Origin: Polytrichum commune
Lineage: Eukaryota; Streptophyta; Polytrichopsida; Polytrichales; Polytrichaceae
Assembly: GCA_950295325.1 (NCBI GenBank)
Contig: OX485803.1
Location: forward strand, 19,964,001 to 20,028,000
Length of the DNA stretch: 64,000 nucleotides
Reading direction: 5' to 3'
Below, piece by piece: positions 1-12,150 of the stretch. The notes under the pieces were generated by a model. That model ran no database searches and had not been told where the DNA came from. It was given only the letters and a program-made list of their open reading frames with translations. The first letter of the stretch is position 1. Every line of letters begins with the position of its first letter. A program made the position numbers and the translations under genes.

Positions 1-58
1 GTCTATCACAGTTCAACTTTGCTGAGATGACAATTAGGTGCTTCAAGCTCAAGCTTAC

Positions 59-3000
59 CTGAAGAGCGTACATGTGGAAACCTATATACATCATAGGATA
101 GCGCCAAATGACTTTTGGCAGATCATGGGGTAGTCGGAAGAAACCAGACACAAGTAAATATATTCCCTGCAATAAATCAGTCCAAATGTTAATGTGATCC
201 AGCTTCAACAAGGAGCAACTTGAAACCAACCTAATATATTCAGATCAAGTAAGAAAGAAAAGAAGAGAAGCATTCATCGCTATCTATCACTGGAAGGTGT
301 GGTATGATCTCTAGAATGTGAACGGGTTAATGTTTGCTCCACACCTGAATCCCAGCTCCTGTGATGATACCCATGAGGTAGTTTGGAACAAGTGCAGCGA
401 CAGCCATCATCAAACTTTCGACAACAAGGAGGCACGCATAGAGTGACAACACAAAGTATATGAAACGCTCGATCCCTGGATGTAACCCAACCATGAAGTA
501 GAAGATACTTGTTGACACCGAAGCAATGAGGAATAGGAATGGAATTGAGGACAGTGTGTTCCCAACCACAAAGGCGCCTACTCCATAGTGCCCATTCAAC
601 CGCTCTCGTGTGAACACCTGTGTTGCATTCTCCACAATACGTACTTAGAATGGACCTTACGATGGACCACAAATTGATTTCTACTGTTGCAAATGGACTA
701 AGGTATGCGTGTGTTGTTTGGTTACAGTTCTTAATCGGACACCTATATTTGAGTGGTGTGCGATTAGGTCAGGATCAAAGAACAAACACCATAAAGACAC
801 ATGTTTGAAAGAGATTGACCTACGCCTTCAGATTCTATTAACAACTCCACACTCAATAGTGGACACAATTGGAGGAGGACCCATTTATTCAGTAAAGGTA
901 TCAAGAAACATGCTCTTCCGATAACCATAACTAAATCAGGAGAGGTCTAATTTTCAATCTGATATTTGTTGATGCTTCATTGTGAATTTGCTAACGCAAT
1001 AAATTTTTTGTTGTGTGAATCTAACTGGCATAAGTTGGTGAACATGAAAAACGAACCGAATAACACCCACATACCTTAATTACCTATCTACAAACTGGTT
1101 GAGATAGAATATTCAACCTTGTGATGATTAATTTTGGCAAACCCTGATTTATTCACTCCTTGACATAAAATCGTAAATACCTTCATGTCCTCCACAAAGG
1201 AGGGAAATGCCCCAATAGACATGAATGTTAGAAATCCTGCAACATAGGATATGCAAGCTGCTCTGGCCTGCACCACAACGCATAGTTGGGTGAGTCATAT
1301 ACCAACATACCGCATTTCAAGAAACTTAATCTCCAAAAATTTCCATCAACAGGCAAACATTGTTGATCTATGTAAATGAGAACTGCGGCTCAATTAAGAA
1401 AAACTTATCCAATGAACTTGCAATGTGAGCGAGCGCTAACCATGATGGAGGTGTAAGAGTAGCCGACTTTGTAGTAGATAGTGCCAATGCACAGGGAGAG
1501 CCCTATATACATGGCTAGCCGTAGCCAGTAGTAGCCCACATCTCGTGACATATTCAGGAAGGATCGTCGTGTAAGGGTGTAGGATTGCATCCAGAATCCA
1601 GCTTGGCTACCTTTGGATTCCAATATAGATCCAGCCTGTTTGTGCCCATCAAATTAAGCACCAAACTTTAATTTTGAATTTAGCTCCACCACGTATATAT
1701 ACTCAGTGCCCACAATTGTTGTTTCGAAAATTAACTATTTTGATGCATGTTGCCACATGCAATTCCTCAGCGTGGGTAGGATAAGTCTAATTACCTAGGG
1801 CCTGACAAATCTGTCGTAGGCCTTTTTGCCATTTGATGACCCAAGGGGTTATCCTTGAAGAATGTAACGAAGCTTCTACTGACAAAAAGGGTTGAGGTGC
1901 TTACACGGTTAGAATATTCGTGAACTTTTGAGGAGGCCCACATGGCACCTTCAGAGCCTTCATAGGTGGAAATCAGTTTTTGAACAACTTCAGATGTGGG
2001 AACTCTTTCCAGTAGGTCATCATTTTCATTCTGTTCACAATGCGTGCTACGAGTGAGTCTTTCAGTGGCAGCTCAACAAGTAGCAACGAATTGAATACTT
2101 AAAGACTCAATAGCATCTGCTATAAGACCAGTTTACTGCATTGGTATGTCCTCCAAGTATTTATCTTGATAACTTCATATTCTTACCATGCCTCCAGTGG
2201 ATCCAATTGCATTCACTCTATCGAAGTCGGAGTTGATGGCCCGGAGAAAGTGGTCAGAAGGGTTCCTGAATGGTGGGCACGGATACCCTGCTACTTCGAA
2301 ATGCTGCAATGCAACAAAACAAGTGCCAGGCTTAGGGTTATTGGATCGTACACCATGAACGTGTAATTAAACGTAGCACCTTGTCAACCTCTTGGGTCCA
2401 TTATTGGGTTCTTAACCTAACCCAATGTTTCCAACAAATCACAACAGTTCAAGGATCAAACTTGGAATGCACACTACGCTGCATTATACTGCTTTCACTC
2501 AGGATCAGATCGCAGTGCGCAATTGCTGATAGCCACTGCGGAATGAACAAATTTGGCCTTCTTTAATGACAAATCTCTTGAGATATTCACATGCGGAGGT
2601 AATTAAATGAGTTACTTCAGAAAGAGGCTTTAAGTAGACATACTTCTTTGGCCTTAACACCTTGACCGAAGTAGACCGTGTGCCCGCTGGAGAGGAGGAA
2701 GAGGTTATCGAAAAGCGCAAACACTTCACTGCTGGGCTGATGGATTGAAGCAACTACTGTACGTCCATCCCTCGACAAGCTTCTCAGGGCCTTCACAACA
2801 AAGAAGGCTGAAGCACTGCACCCCAAACCAAGTTCCAAATCATCAACATGATTTACTGAAAACGATTTAGGATCCATGCAAAAGTAGGTTTCCGTGTGTT
2901 CCAGCTTCATGGAATACACGGAAACCTACAGAGGTGAGTCTTAAGGACTTAGAAAATAGAACTTACCTAAACAAGTATCCCTTTAAAAATTCCATCATCC

Positions 3001-4628
3001 CCTTGCTTAGCCAAGATAGGGTTTTCCTGCATCAATATCTTCATTTGGTGATGTAATTAGATGGCAAGGAACTCACTGACCTGTCCAAGCCACTTGTGGG
3101 CTCATCCAGAAACAGGATGCGGGGGCGTGTAAGAACTTCCAATGCAATGCTGACCCTTCGTTTCTCTCCTCCACTCAAGCCACGAAGGTGCCAGTTGCCA
3201 ATGGGAGTGTGTACGGCATCTTGGAGGCCCATGGCGGCTATGGTGGAATCCACCACTGCCGATTTCTGGTCCTTCGACATGTTGTTGGGGAGGCGCAATT
3301 GAGCGGTGTAAGTCACCGTCTCGTGAACTGTTAGGGTTCCTATTAATGTGTCATTTTGTGTCACATAACCCTGCCACAAACATTATTTAAGACGAAACAT
3401 AAGAGTCACATCGATCGTTATATATATATATACACACATACACGAGCATGCTTACTTATATGGTCATGTCAGATGGTTTCCTCAGATTGGTTGTAGGAAG
3501 CAATACTAAAAGAAAACTAGATGACGTTGAAGATAAATAACAATCAGCCTGTTTGTGAATAAAGAACCTTACCGCAGTACCATACGAAAGTTGTCTTTCA
3601 CGACCATTCACCCTGATGTTGCCGGATAGCTCTGCGTTCCTGCTGAGCCTGCCTGTTTGATGTTGTAAAGTAGGTTAAGAAAAAACTGTAATGATTATAT
3701 ATTTTCATAACGAAGAAAAATTTCAACAACAACGAAATGGAACTCAAGAGACCATAAATATTGGCCTTCCTTATCTCCGTGCTTGAGGATCAGGATGCCA
3801 TCAATATCAACATTTTAAGGTCTTGAAAATTCAGATGAAAACTATTCTCAGCAAGTTTGCAGATTAGCAGGTACATCCCGAGTTCTTTAGGTTGTATGCC
3901 AAGAACCACATCATTTTTAGCAGGTACAATCGCAGCCAGGGGGTATTAAGAAATTTGCACAGGAATCTACATCCTCTGTGTTTATAAGAACAAAGTCTGG
4001 TCATGTGCACCCGAATCATGTTCATCCATCATCCATGCCATGCTATGTGAAAAACACATGGAAGGTAAACATGACTCATTGACACGAGGTGACTTGCTTG
4101 AAATAAATCTGCCAGAGGGGCTGCAGAAATTTGAAGACTTGAAAAAATCTGTAAGAAAACCATAGTGTATGTCCACCAAGTCACCTCCTGTGGAATTGGT
4201 CGTGTCAACCATGTGCTTTTTTCCTACTAATAATTTTCTGCAGCTCTGCTCGCTTGGTAAGTTAAAATCTTTTATAAAAGTATAAGCTGTGGTGGTTAGA
4301 AACAATATCTACCTGCAAGAGAGTCTAGAAGCGTCGATTTTCCGGAGCCTGAAGGTCCCATGATGGCGAGAATTTGACCGGATTCCGCATAGCCGGTAAG
4401 GTTGTGAAGGATGGGAATGGTTTCGCCCAAGCCATTCGTCACAGACACACTTAAGTCCTGCCATGTGAGCAGTGCACGAGGGACGTCGCCGCCTATGACC
4501 TCTGTCCCTGGCTTTTCCCTCCACATAATTTCGCTAAGAGGGCTTAGCTGATGTGAATTTGACCAGCTTCTGATGCTTTTATGGTTTCCCTCTCCGTTCT
4601 CGAAGACGAACTCTTGTATAGAACCCAT
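59..4628 (-). CDS. ABCG: ABCG half-transporter, ABCG11/WBC11 type (3' end outside window)
   Basis: This is a plasma-membrane ABC half-transporter of the plant WBC group, whose members export cuticle lipids as dimers (family knowledge). I place ten exons with GT-AG borders and continuous phase: 4628-4313, 3652-3573, 3370-3081, 2815-2644, 2303-2187, 2030-1905, 1635-1441, 1267-1181, 617-345 and 166-59. They total 588 codons without a stop. Walker [10 protein letters not shown] is at residues 91-99, the Q-loop in GYVTQND at about 133-139, the signature LSGGEKRR at 197-204, Walker B ILFLDEP at 217-223 and the switch histidine in ASIHQPSSE near 254. Exons 7-10 carry the membrane half, with WBC11-like motifs [32 protein letters not shown] and VSGFFRLP. 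The start is the first ATG of exon 1. By comparison with Arabidopsis ABCG11 (about 700 residues), roughly 115 C-terminal residues lie beyond base 1. The gene looks functional. Confidence 0.93.
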
Positions 4629-5550
4629 TACAGCTGCGTTGTAATTTTAGATTCTTCCAATTTGCAAACAAAGATTCCTATGACGTCAAGTGAAAATGAG
4701 ATTTATCCAGTAGTGCAACCTGGATAGTTACTGGCACTCACTTATAACTTTGATGTCCTGCAGAACAAGAGTGTGAAGTTAGGGCATGCCAACTCTCTCT
4801 TTACAGTTGATGCAATCTAATGTGTTGAATTCCATTGGGAACAACTTACTTATCCACAAAAAAATACTATGAAGCAATATTCCTCAAAGTTCTGCTTCAA
4901 GTTTCCTGCAACGGAGTTGCTTGTTGAATTTTATGTAGTTTGATTGGGAGGTTAGTGTTTGAGTTATACCTGGATTCAAGCCTTCGCAGCTTGGAAAAAT
5001 GGAAATCTTCTAGACTCTCCTGGAAGATGGCGCTCGTTGAAAGAATCTTACCATGGAGTTTCAATTTAATCTCCAAAACCACATATTCAGGTGGGCCTGC
5101 AACTATTTGGAGGTGACATACATACTTACCTCATGATATCTGAGTTCTACATATGGACCACGTCACATGTAATAGATCAACTTCAGCTGCGGGATCCAGC
5201 CGGAACATCATGAACTGCCAACCACCGAATTCCAAACATTGCCAACCAATTCTTGATTGTATCAAAATTTTCTATAAGCGCCAGAAGTGAGCAGATTCAG
5301 TAGGTGAAGCATCGTGCAAATCCTTCTGCTAATCACCCATTCTATAACCTGTGCTGCCTCAGAAGTTCTAGACTGGCGCAGTACTGGATTATGAGTTTCC
5401 AAGCTAGCAGTTACACCCAACCTGCAGCATTGATAGTCGATTCTCCAAATGATATTAAACATCCAACTTGTGAAGATGTATTCCACTCGTAGCTCCGTAA
5501 ATCACATGAGCCTAACTTTGACTGAATATTGAGAATTGACGATCAGTCTC
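4629..5550. other. Upstream region of the ABCG gene
   Basis: This stretch holds the 5' flank and presumably the promoter and 5' UTR of the minus-strand ABCG gene. I see no conserved coding segment, and the short ORFs here have no recognisable motifs. I cannot place a TATA box or transcription start with confidence. Confidence 0.5.
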
Positions 5551-6760
5551 TTCGCGAATCGTTAGCCTGACATATCCACAAACTCAAAGTTAGGCTAGCT
5601 AGTACTATCTAGTGTGCAAAATCTCTCAAATGATCTACAACAGGTAAAAACTATGTAACTGATCACTCGAATCTCCAGGTTATGCCTTATCTCCAATTAA
5701 TTAGTTCAAATTATGTGGAGAACTCTAATTCGCAACTTTTCTAACTGCTATCCATCAACATGAAGAACGACATCCATACAAAGCTTAGTGCTAGTTCAGA
5801 CAGTCACCCTGGGCTCCAGATGGGATCAGCTTGATGAAGTTTACATATCCACACACTCAAAGTTAGGCTAACATTGTACTCAAACCCAGAATCTGCAAAC
5901 AGTCAAGCTGATCACTCGACTTGAAGCGCATTGGGCCGGATCGGCGTACGGATCTCCAAGTCCAAATGTGGAATGCTCTATTTTGCAACTCTTCTAAGTT
6001 CTATCCTTCAAAAACAATGATTACGTCCATACAAAGAGAAACAACAACGGCGTCCACACATAGATTAGTGTAACTAGCTAGCTCAGACAGCCACATTGAG
6101 TTGCAGAGCTGCAGATCAGCCTGATGAAGTATACATATGATCCACAGACTCAAAGGTTGGGCTAGTAAGTCTGTCATCAAAATCTGGCTCAAACCTACAA
6201 AATCCCCGATCTGCAACAAACAGGGTTGAATTAGGTCTCGAATATCACTTAACTTGAAGCACATCCTGGGCCCCCTGATAATCTCCAAGTGTAAATATGG
6301 GTTCCCCTACTTCGCAATTGTTGGACTATCCATCAATAACAAACGTGTCCAAATAAATGATTAGTGCTAAGCGAGTTCAGACCGTCACATTGAGTTGCAG
6401 TGCTTGATGAAGTTGTACATATATCCATACCTTACACTCAAAGTTGCGTTAGTTACATAGTACTGTCCAGCTGAGCCTAGCGATGCAAACTCCAATTTAA
6501 CCTCCAAAAACCCAAAATTGCAACAAAACAGGCTTCAAGAACTCGCTGAATAGTACCACTCCACTTGCATTAGCAGCACAGAAGCCCCCTGATGATCTCC
6601 AAGTCCAGATGTAGAATGCCCTACTTTGCAACTGTGAGACTATATTCCATCATCATGAACAACAACAACAACGGCAACGGCGTCATCAAAGATTCGGAGT
6701 AGCTAGTTACGTTGAGACAGTCACCCTGAGCTGCAGAGCTGATGATCAGCTGGTGGAAGC
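5550..6760. repeat. Degenerate tandem array, about four units of ~280 bp, upstream of ABCG
   Basis: Four diverged units follow each other. The shared anchor, roughly CATATCCACANACTCAAAG, occurs near 5572, 5844, 6133 and 6417, giving periods of about 270-290 bp. Each unit also has a block beginning ATCTCCAAGT (near 5950, 6270 and 6590, with a weaker form near 5670) that runs into TTTGCAACT. A block ending in a GATGAAG-like string occurs near 5830, 6125, 6405 and 6755. Coding potential is absent. The array lies 0.9-2.1 kb upstream of the ABCG start codon. Confidence 0.7.
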
Positions 6761-7099
6761 ACTGCAGGGACCAGCTTGTTTCCAGTTTGAATCCCGTGAT
6801 TGATAAGACACGGTGACAATTCCTGCTGGACCTAGCAGCCCTGACCGAGGGTCATGCTGGAAATCTGGCCTTCCGAAATCACGGAACACATGAATCTAGA
6901 GCTGTCGCGCTCTTGTTGATCTGTGCAGGTAGCACTGAAATTCTAGTCCCATCAGTGATATGTCATAATGGAGGAGCTAGAACTGACGGGTTGCCTAGGT
7001 AGATAGTAGATACATTTCAATTTTCATCAGCATGCTGGCTAAGCTTACAAGCCTGGAGTACGTGACAATTTGAAGTGATTTCATGCCCATCATTGGCAG

Positions 7100-7945
7100 G
7101 CATTGAATGCGCAGGGTCAGAAACTTGGACCTCATAAACTCCGGACAAGGGATGTTGGCAGGACAATATCATACCTACCTTTTCAAGCAGACCCCATCAG
7201 TATATATATATTCCACCCAGGCTGATGTGGCGGATGGCAACCCACGCTCGCTACTGGCCTTCAGTATTAAACGCCCCAAAATTGGGTCGCTCAACTTGTC
7301 AAATGAATGGATCTTCCTAACCGATGCGACGTGTGTTTATATCACATTGTTGTTCCCAAATGTAGTCATAATAGGAGTTGCTTTAGAGTTTCTATCATTT
7401 CCAACAACTTCAACATTGTTGGTTTAAATATTGGTTTTGCATCATAAATTTTGTATGTTAAGGATTGTTGGCATGATGTAAGTCATATGGTAACCTTTCA
7501 ACTATACCATCGTTAACTTCGTAAAGGATAGTAACCCACGCTAATGGCCTAAAGTTTTAATTTAACGTCCCCAAATGGAACGCTCAAGTTCAAATGATTG
7601 GATTTTGCTAGAGATAACTTGTGCATTTTACCAAAATTGAATTTGCAAAATGTAGTTGTAATTGGAGTTTACTTAGAGTTGAATATTCCACCACCAAAAA
7701 CTTGAACATGACATGAACTTATCTTTAATACCTCGACATACATTTTGAAGAAGGAATGTTAGCAAGGTATACCTACCTTACAGTTACCATGTGATTCATA
7801 TGAATTACAAGTCCTATGTAGGACTCGATGTAGAGGATGGCAACAAATGGCTATTTCCATGGCTAGAGCATTCCACAATGAGACTCTAAACTATGAAAAT
7901 GATTGGATCTTGCTAAAAGAGAAGTGCTCTTTTAACAACTTTTAT
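7100..7945. repeat. Second degenerate tandem array, about three units of ~300 bp
   Basis: Blocks resembling GGATGGCAACCCACGCT recur near 7231, 7526 and 7837. Each is followed by an AAATGATTGGATCTTGCTA-like block and, in the first two units, by a TGTAGT(C/T)(A/G)TAAT(A/T)GGAGTT block. The ORF at 7107-7427 lies inside this array and is not considered a gene. Confidence 0.6.
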
Positions 7946-8590
7946 AAAAAAATAAAAAAATAAAATTTCCAATATCTCCTCCAAATCATGCTTGGTCAGT
8001 CAACTAGTCACAACCTTTATACCTCATAGTTTCTATATATAGTATTGGTAGGATATAATATGTAGGTTCATGTATGTGTTAACATTGTCATTATACTAAT
8101 TTGAATTATACTAGTCTCACAATCAACCAAAATATATCGAGATGTTTTTTAAATAGCTAAGTTCCATATTATGATGGTGAAGAATGACATTTTAAACCAT
8201 CATATCAATTGTTGTGTGGAGAATATTATCCAAAAAATTCAAACCTTTTGACAAAACACTATATTCGGTAATAGGAGACTTTTTGATGATTTTGAGATTA
8301 TTTAAAGACGCACTTTTCAAATTGGACCAGTAATGACAACCTAAAAATCCCATATGTATAGTTTTGGATATAATTATCAGACATAAAGGCATCAAAGTGA
8401 ACAAAAATGTGAAGCATACATGAAAATATTTGCGTATGAAATGAGAAATCGTTATGAATGGAAGGGAAGATGCGGAGAATGGTTGGAAATTGAATGAATT
8501 GAATGGGATTGAAATACAAATATGATGGAAATAGAATAGAAAGTAAGCTCTAATATGTTCTACCCCTAAACGCATTCAGGGAGTCTGTAC
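7946..8590. other. AT-rich spacer without a supported gene
   Basis: The sequence is strongly AT-rich with low-complexity runs. A 127-codon minus ORF (8192-8575) is rich in Phe, Ile and Ser, as AT-rich DNA translates by chance, and has no domain motif. The base composition rises abruptly in GC at about 8590, where the ParB/phosphatase locus begins. Confidence 0.4.
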
Positions 8591-9029
8591 TATACGTTTC
8601 TAGTCCCACTAGTCCGTCCCACTACTTTTTTTTTGCAGCCGTGTCCTTGCTTTCGGCAGCCTCCATGGCTTAGAAAATCTCCAGCCCGCGGTTGTAACCA
8701 TCTTTGTTGACGGGCTAGGAATATGTGTCGTTCTTCCATATATCTGGACGCGCTCCCGAATTGTACGAAGTGGTATTGTGAGTGGAATAAGAGTGCGTTT
8801 GCGAGAGGGAATGTCTTGCGCTTCGCCGGAGGGCCAAACAACGATCCGACTCAAAAGATGCGGCCTTAAGGGCATGCCTATCCAAGGAAGACGTCGAGGA
8901 GGGCCGGCCACCAATCGAGCGGGGGGCCACCTGCGAAAGAATGCCATATTATTAGGAGTAAAACAAAAAAAGGAATGGAGTGGGGGAAACAAGGAGGGTG
9001 GTTTGGGATGGGCGCTCGTAAAGTTACCG

Positions 9030-9680
9030 GCACGCACATGCAAGACAAGGAAAACAATGGCGAGAAAGGGGTTTAGGGTTTAAGAAGGGCACCTTGGTTT
9101 TGGGGATGTCCATGTCGGGGACGATGGGCATGAGGGGGGTGTCGACGGGAGCATTTGAAGCCGATCGAACTATGGCACTGTTGAATAACGGAGGGGAATC
9201 AAGGCACGGAGGGCTGACGATCGCGGAGGAGGTTGCGGGGGAGGAACGGAGTCGGCGGGGGAGGTGTAGCACCGGGGGGCTTCCATGCGGAGACGCCGGC
9301 TCGGCCCGCGACGAGCGACGCCATCGTCCTTCGAGGGCGACAAGTGTCCCAAATGAACGAGTGTTCGTTTCTCCTTGGAGAGGGGAGATGACGACGGGGC
9401 GACAAGTTTGGGGGGGGGGGGGTTGTTCACAACGCCATCGTCGATCCCGACGTCCCGGGAATAATCCATGGCCGAGGTTGCGTCCACCGCCAAGAACTGG
9501 TAGAGGGATGGCATTTGGAAGTCTGTCACGTCGCAGGAAGGGGAGCCAGGGGTCAAGTGGGGACGGGAAGGGCCGTCGAGGATAGGGGCGTCACATATGG
9601 GGACAGACTGTGGACAACAACAACAACAACAAAAAGGACATCCCAAAACGGAGCAAGCATTAGATATGTGAACCACATGA
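9030..9680 (-). pseudogene. Companion ORF of the phosphatase cassette, copy 1 (unknown function)
   Basis: I do not recognise this product. It is supported by a second copy at 20440-21020. Both copies share a motif of the form DFQ(L/M)PSLYQ(V/F)LA(I/V)D early in the frame, a block like NNPPPPKLV, a block like GPSRRLRMEAP (GPSRRIHMEAP in copy 2), and a short block around PKTKVPF (PRTKVCS in copy 2). In both copies it follows the FCP1-like gene on the same strand after a short AT-rich spacer. The frame is broken by shifts. The GC-rich DNA continues to about 8600, but I cannot extend the match there. One palindrome copy lies inside (9351-9370). Confidence 0.45.
9351..9370. repeat. 22-bp palindrome family, outlying copy
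   Basis: This copy reads AAATGAACG, AG, TGTTCGTTT. It lies inside the companion ORF of the phosphatase cassette and is the copy furthest from the ParB-methyltransferase gene. Confidence 0.5.
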
Positions 9681-9767
9681 TAACAAACACAAACATGGAG
9701 GCAATTTAAATTAATTTATTGAATTTTGCGAGCCGCACAATGCTCTTATATACATTATCGCGCGGGC

Positions 9768-10418
9768 GCTTAGTGCCGCATTGCCGATGGGGTTGGACCT
9801 AACAAAATCCGGGATGCTTCCGGGGTGGAGCACAAGCCTTCTGAGGTAGGGGGTAGCCTATCGACCAAAAATGTGTCGTTCCTATCGCGGGTCCACGGGT
9901 CGGGGAAGATGGCGTTGCCCCGGGGCTTCAAAACACTCTTGATGGGGCTATCGTTGATGAGGAGGGTGTTCTCCGGAGACGGCCACCACCCGTGGACTCG
10001 TGGACCCATGGACTCGCCACAATCTGGACTCGAGGATCTTGAGGAACTGTTGTCCTCCGCCTCAACTGCCGAAATTGGGCACCGCCTGACCCTTCTCATC
10101 GAAGAGCTCGTCGCACGCCTCTTGGCCGAGGACGAAGCAAGGGCTTGGGAGGTCACGGAAGAGGATGTGGACAATGGACTCCGTGTTCTCCATGACCATG
10201 GAGCTCTACATGACGACATGAGCGAAGTTGAGCACCTCACGAAGAAAGTCCCGCAAGCCGGGACGGGCGCGGACAACCTTGCGGTTAATGAAACCATCGA
10301 GCTCGCCGTCGTAGTCCCTCTCGTTGGGATGATAGGAGGGACGGGTGGGAACCTTGGGGATGTGTTTGGTGTGACACAACACCCTGTTGAGGTCAAAAAC
10401 TAGGAACGGTTTTTGTCG
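9768..10418 (-). pseudogene. FCP1/NIF-type phosphatase-like pseudogene, copy 1
   Basis: The minus-strand frame starts KPFLVFDLNRVLCHT, the place of the FCP1/SCP (NIF, HAD-superfamily) catalytic DxD motif. The first Asp is kept; the second is Asn, and an Arg replaces the usual Gly. RARPGLRDFL, GQEACDELFDE and later ENTLLINDSPIKSV match the order of this family, where the last corresponds to the DD(S/N)P motif. The frame contains TAG at 10206-10208 and TGA at 10062-10064, then a shift at about 9990 before ENTLL. The C-terminal block around PYLRR and HPGSIPDF is in a further frame. The opposite-strand 192-codon ORF over this interval is a shadow. A plus-strand copy lies at 19617-20300. Confidence 0.65.
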
Positions 10419-10419
10419 G

Positions 10420-11050
10420 GTCTCAAGTCCATTGGTCGAGGGGTTGCGACCTATCTCCGGGGGGTCTTGTGATTAACAATTTGACTAGTTTAATGCTATG
10501 ATCTAGTAAATAAGCTTGCTTGAAATATGAAAACGATGCATTATGTAAAAAGACGAAGAGCGAGAACAAGAGTGCAAGGGAAATGTGATTAGTGGCACAC
10601 TTGCGAACGGGCGGTCGTGAATGAAGGGTGTGGGTGGCAGTGCGCATCATTTATGAGCGCTCGTTCATGAGCGCGGCTACACGCACATTTACAAGCGGTC
10701 GTTCGTGAAAGAGGTGGACACGGGGTCGCACCCTTTTACGAACGAGTGTTCGTGAACGCGGTAGGTATGTAGGAATGAAGAGACGTGCATGAACATACAC
10801 ATCACAAAAGATGAGAGACGATACAAAGTTTGGGCGATTCAATGCAGAGATCATCTGCTTATATACAAATTCAATGAATAATTATGTACAAATTGTCTCA
10901 AGTGATAATCTATCACACGGGTTTCTAAGCCAAAATGATGGCGTGTCCTACAAAATTGATTGGCCTAAGGGAGCACACAGGAAAAGGCTCTCGCAGACCT
11001 CGGGATGCTGATGGAGAGAATGCGCCAAGACAACATCGCGGGGGTTAGTG
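10420..11050 (-). other. Intergenic part of the ParB/phosphatase locus with four palindromes
   Basis: This separates the 3' end of the ParB-methyltransferase pseudogene from the FCP1-like pseudogene. On the minus strand an exon-like stretch at about 11052-10940 (ITNPRDVVLAHSLHQHPE and on) may be the last exon of the upstream gene, after a ~50-bp intron that contains a degenerate palindrome. The rest shows no coding motif. Four copies of the 22-bp palindrome lie between 10601 and 10756. Confidence 0.4.
10601..10756. repeat. Cluster of four 22-bp palindromes between the two pseudogenes
   Basis: Copies lie at 10601-10622, 10650-10671, 10688-10709 and 10735-10756. The consensus arms of the family are TTTACGAACG and CGTTCGTAAA around two free bases. 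Sequence between copies is not shared, so this is not a tandem repeat with a longer unit. Confidence 0.85.
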
Positions 11051-11052
11051 AT

Positions 11053-11074
11053 CTTACAAATGCACGTTTGTAAA
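11053..11074. repeat. 22-bp palindrome in a probable short intron (degenerate copy)
   Basis: The arms are CTTACAAATG and CGTTTGTAAA around CA. It lies in a possible ~50-bp minus-strand intron between the donor following DDE (near 11102) and an AG near 11053. Confidence 0.6.
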
Positions 11075-11088
11075 TGCTTGTGGTATTC

Positions 11089-12150
11089 TCAAAGATGAGT
11101 TACCTCGTCATCGGGGGGAGGGGCGCCAGCGCTAGACCCAGCAGCAGCTCCCTCCTCATCGATTAACGAACGCGTGTTCATAACCTCCATTGCTGCAACG
11201 CCATCCGTCTCCATGACGTCGTCTACATGCTCCGCCTGAGACGCCTGGGTCTGTTGGATGTGCTCCGCGTCATTGTCTTCGCCGCCTAGGTCGAGTGTCT
11301 CCATGTGGACATCCTCCATCCACGCGGAGGCCTGCCAATCATGCGCAGGGTCCTCTTCGACGTCCATCCTTTGGACATCGGCAGCGTTATTGGGGCTTCC
11401 CTGCGTGTCCTCCACAATGACCACGTCAGTGTATCGCGCAGTATCATTGCCCCTTGTCCTATCCACTACCCTGGGACGACGGTGAAAGAGGCCGTATCCG
11501 TGTCTGAGGGCAGTCCTACCCTTGAAGGGGGAGGGGTGAGGACTGCCGAACCTGAAGATTCTCGAACGCGCATTCGTAAACCCTCTTCCTCTCGGATGGC
11601 CGCCGAGATGGCATCATGGGAGGTGGCGGTGGTCGCCGGCACTTCAGGGGGCGGAGGAGTGCCCACCGGCGTTGGGTGGTACACTGGTTGGAAGGAAGGT
11701 CCTCCGGGGAACTGGCCTGGTGGGGGGTACTGGGAGGGGTATCCTCCAGGGAAGGGATACGCCGGCTGGGGGGGCGCCGAGAAGTTCTACATCCGGCTGA
11801 GCATTGCCAGCATAGCGTCCGTCTTCTCGTTGGAGGCCCTGAGCTCTTCCTGAATGAGGAGCATTTTCCTGGCATTAATTTATCCTCTATAGCCGCCGCC
11901 ATGTCCTCCTTCATCTTTTGCTAGAGCTTGGCATTAAGCTCGGCGATGGACAACGCCTCCCTCTTGACCTTCTTATTCTTGTCGAAGTCCACCCCCAGCT
12001 CAACCATGATCTCCATGTCGCCCTCGTCCTCATCGGATACCTCGATGATTGTTCCCTCAGGCAGCTCCACGTAAGGGGTTTTTTTCATCCTCCGCCTCGT
12101 GTTGCGGAAGTGGTCCAACGATGGACGGGAGCATTGGTCGAGAAGATCAA
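11089..12150 (-). pseudogene. C-terminal tail of the ParB-methyltransferase pseudogene
   Basis: This continues the gene of 12147-15488 after a probable one-base shift near 12150. Readable pieces are an acidic/basic block (LPEGTIIEVSDEDEGDMEI), a coiled-coil-like stretch (QKMKEDMAAAIEDK then, after a shift near 11870, ARKMLLIQEELRASNEK), a Pro/Gly/Tyr-rich segment (PFPGGYPSQYPPPGQFPG) and, after a shift near 11470, a very acidic Asp/Glu/Met-rich end. TAG codons interrupt at 11921-11923 and 11787-11789; CAG would restore Gln at each. Such low-complexity tails are common in transposon proteins. Two palindrome copies lie within this coding stretch (11163 and 11559). Confidence 0.5.
11163..11580. 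repeat. Two 22-bp palindromes inside coding sequence
   Basis: Copies at 11163-11184 (TTAACGAACG, CG, TGTTCATAAC) and 11559-11580 (TTCTCGAACG, CG, CATTCGTAAA) fall within the open frames of the C-terminal tail, where they are translated as VMNTRSLI and GLRMRVRES. Their arms are less perfect than intronic copies. Confidence 0.65.

Noticed and set aside
8192-8575. A 127-codon minus ORF
   Set aside because: Phe/Ile/Ser-rich translation typical of AT-rich DNA. No domain or partner exon is visible.
9825-10403. A 192-codon plus-strand ORF starting MEHKPSEVGG
   Set aside because: It is the shadow of the FCP1-like frame on the minus strand. The homologous copy at 19617-20300 conserves the phosphatase frame, not this one.
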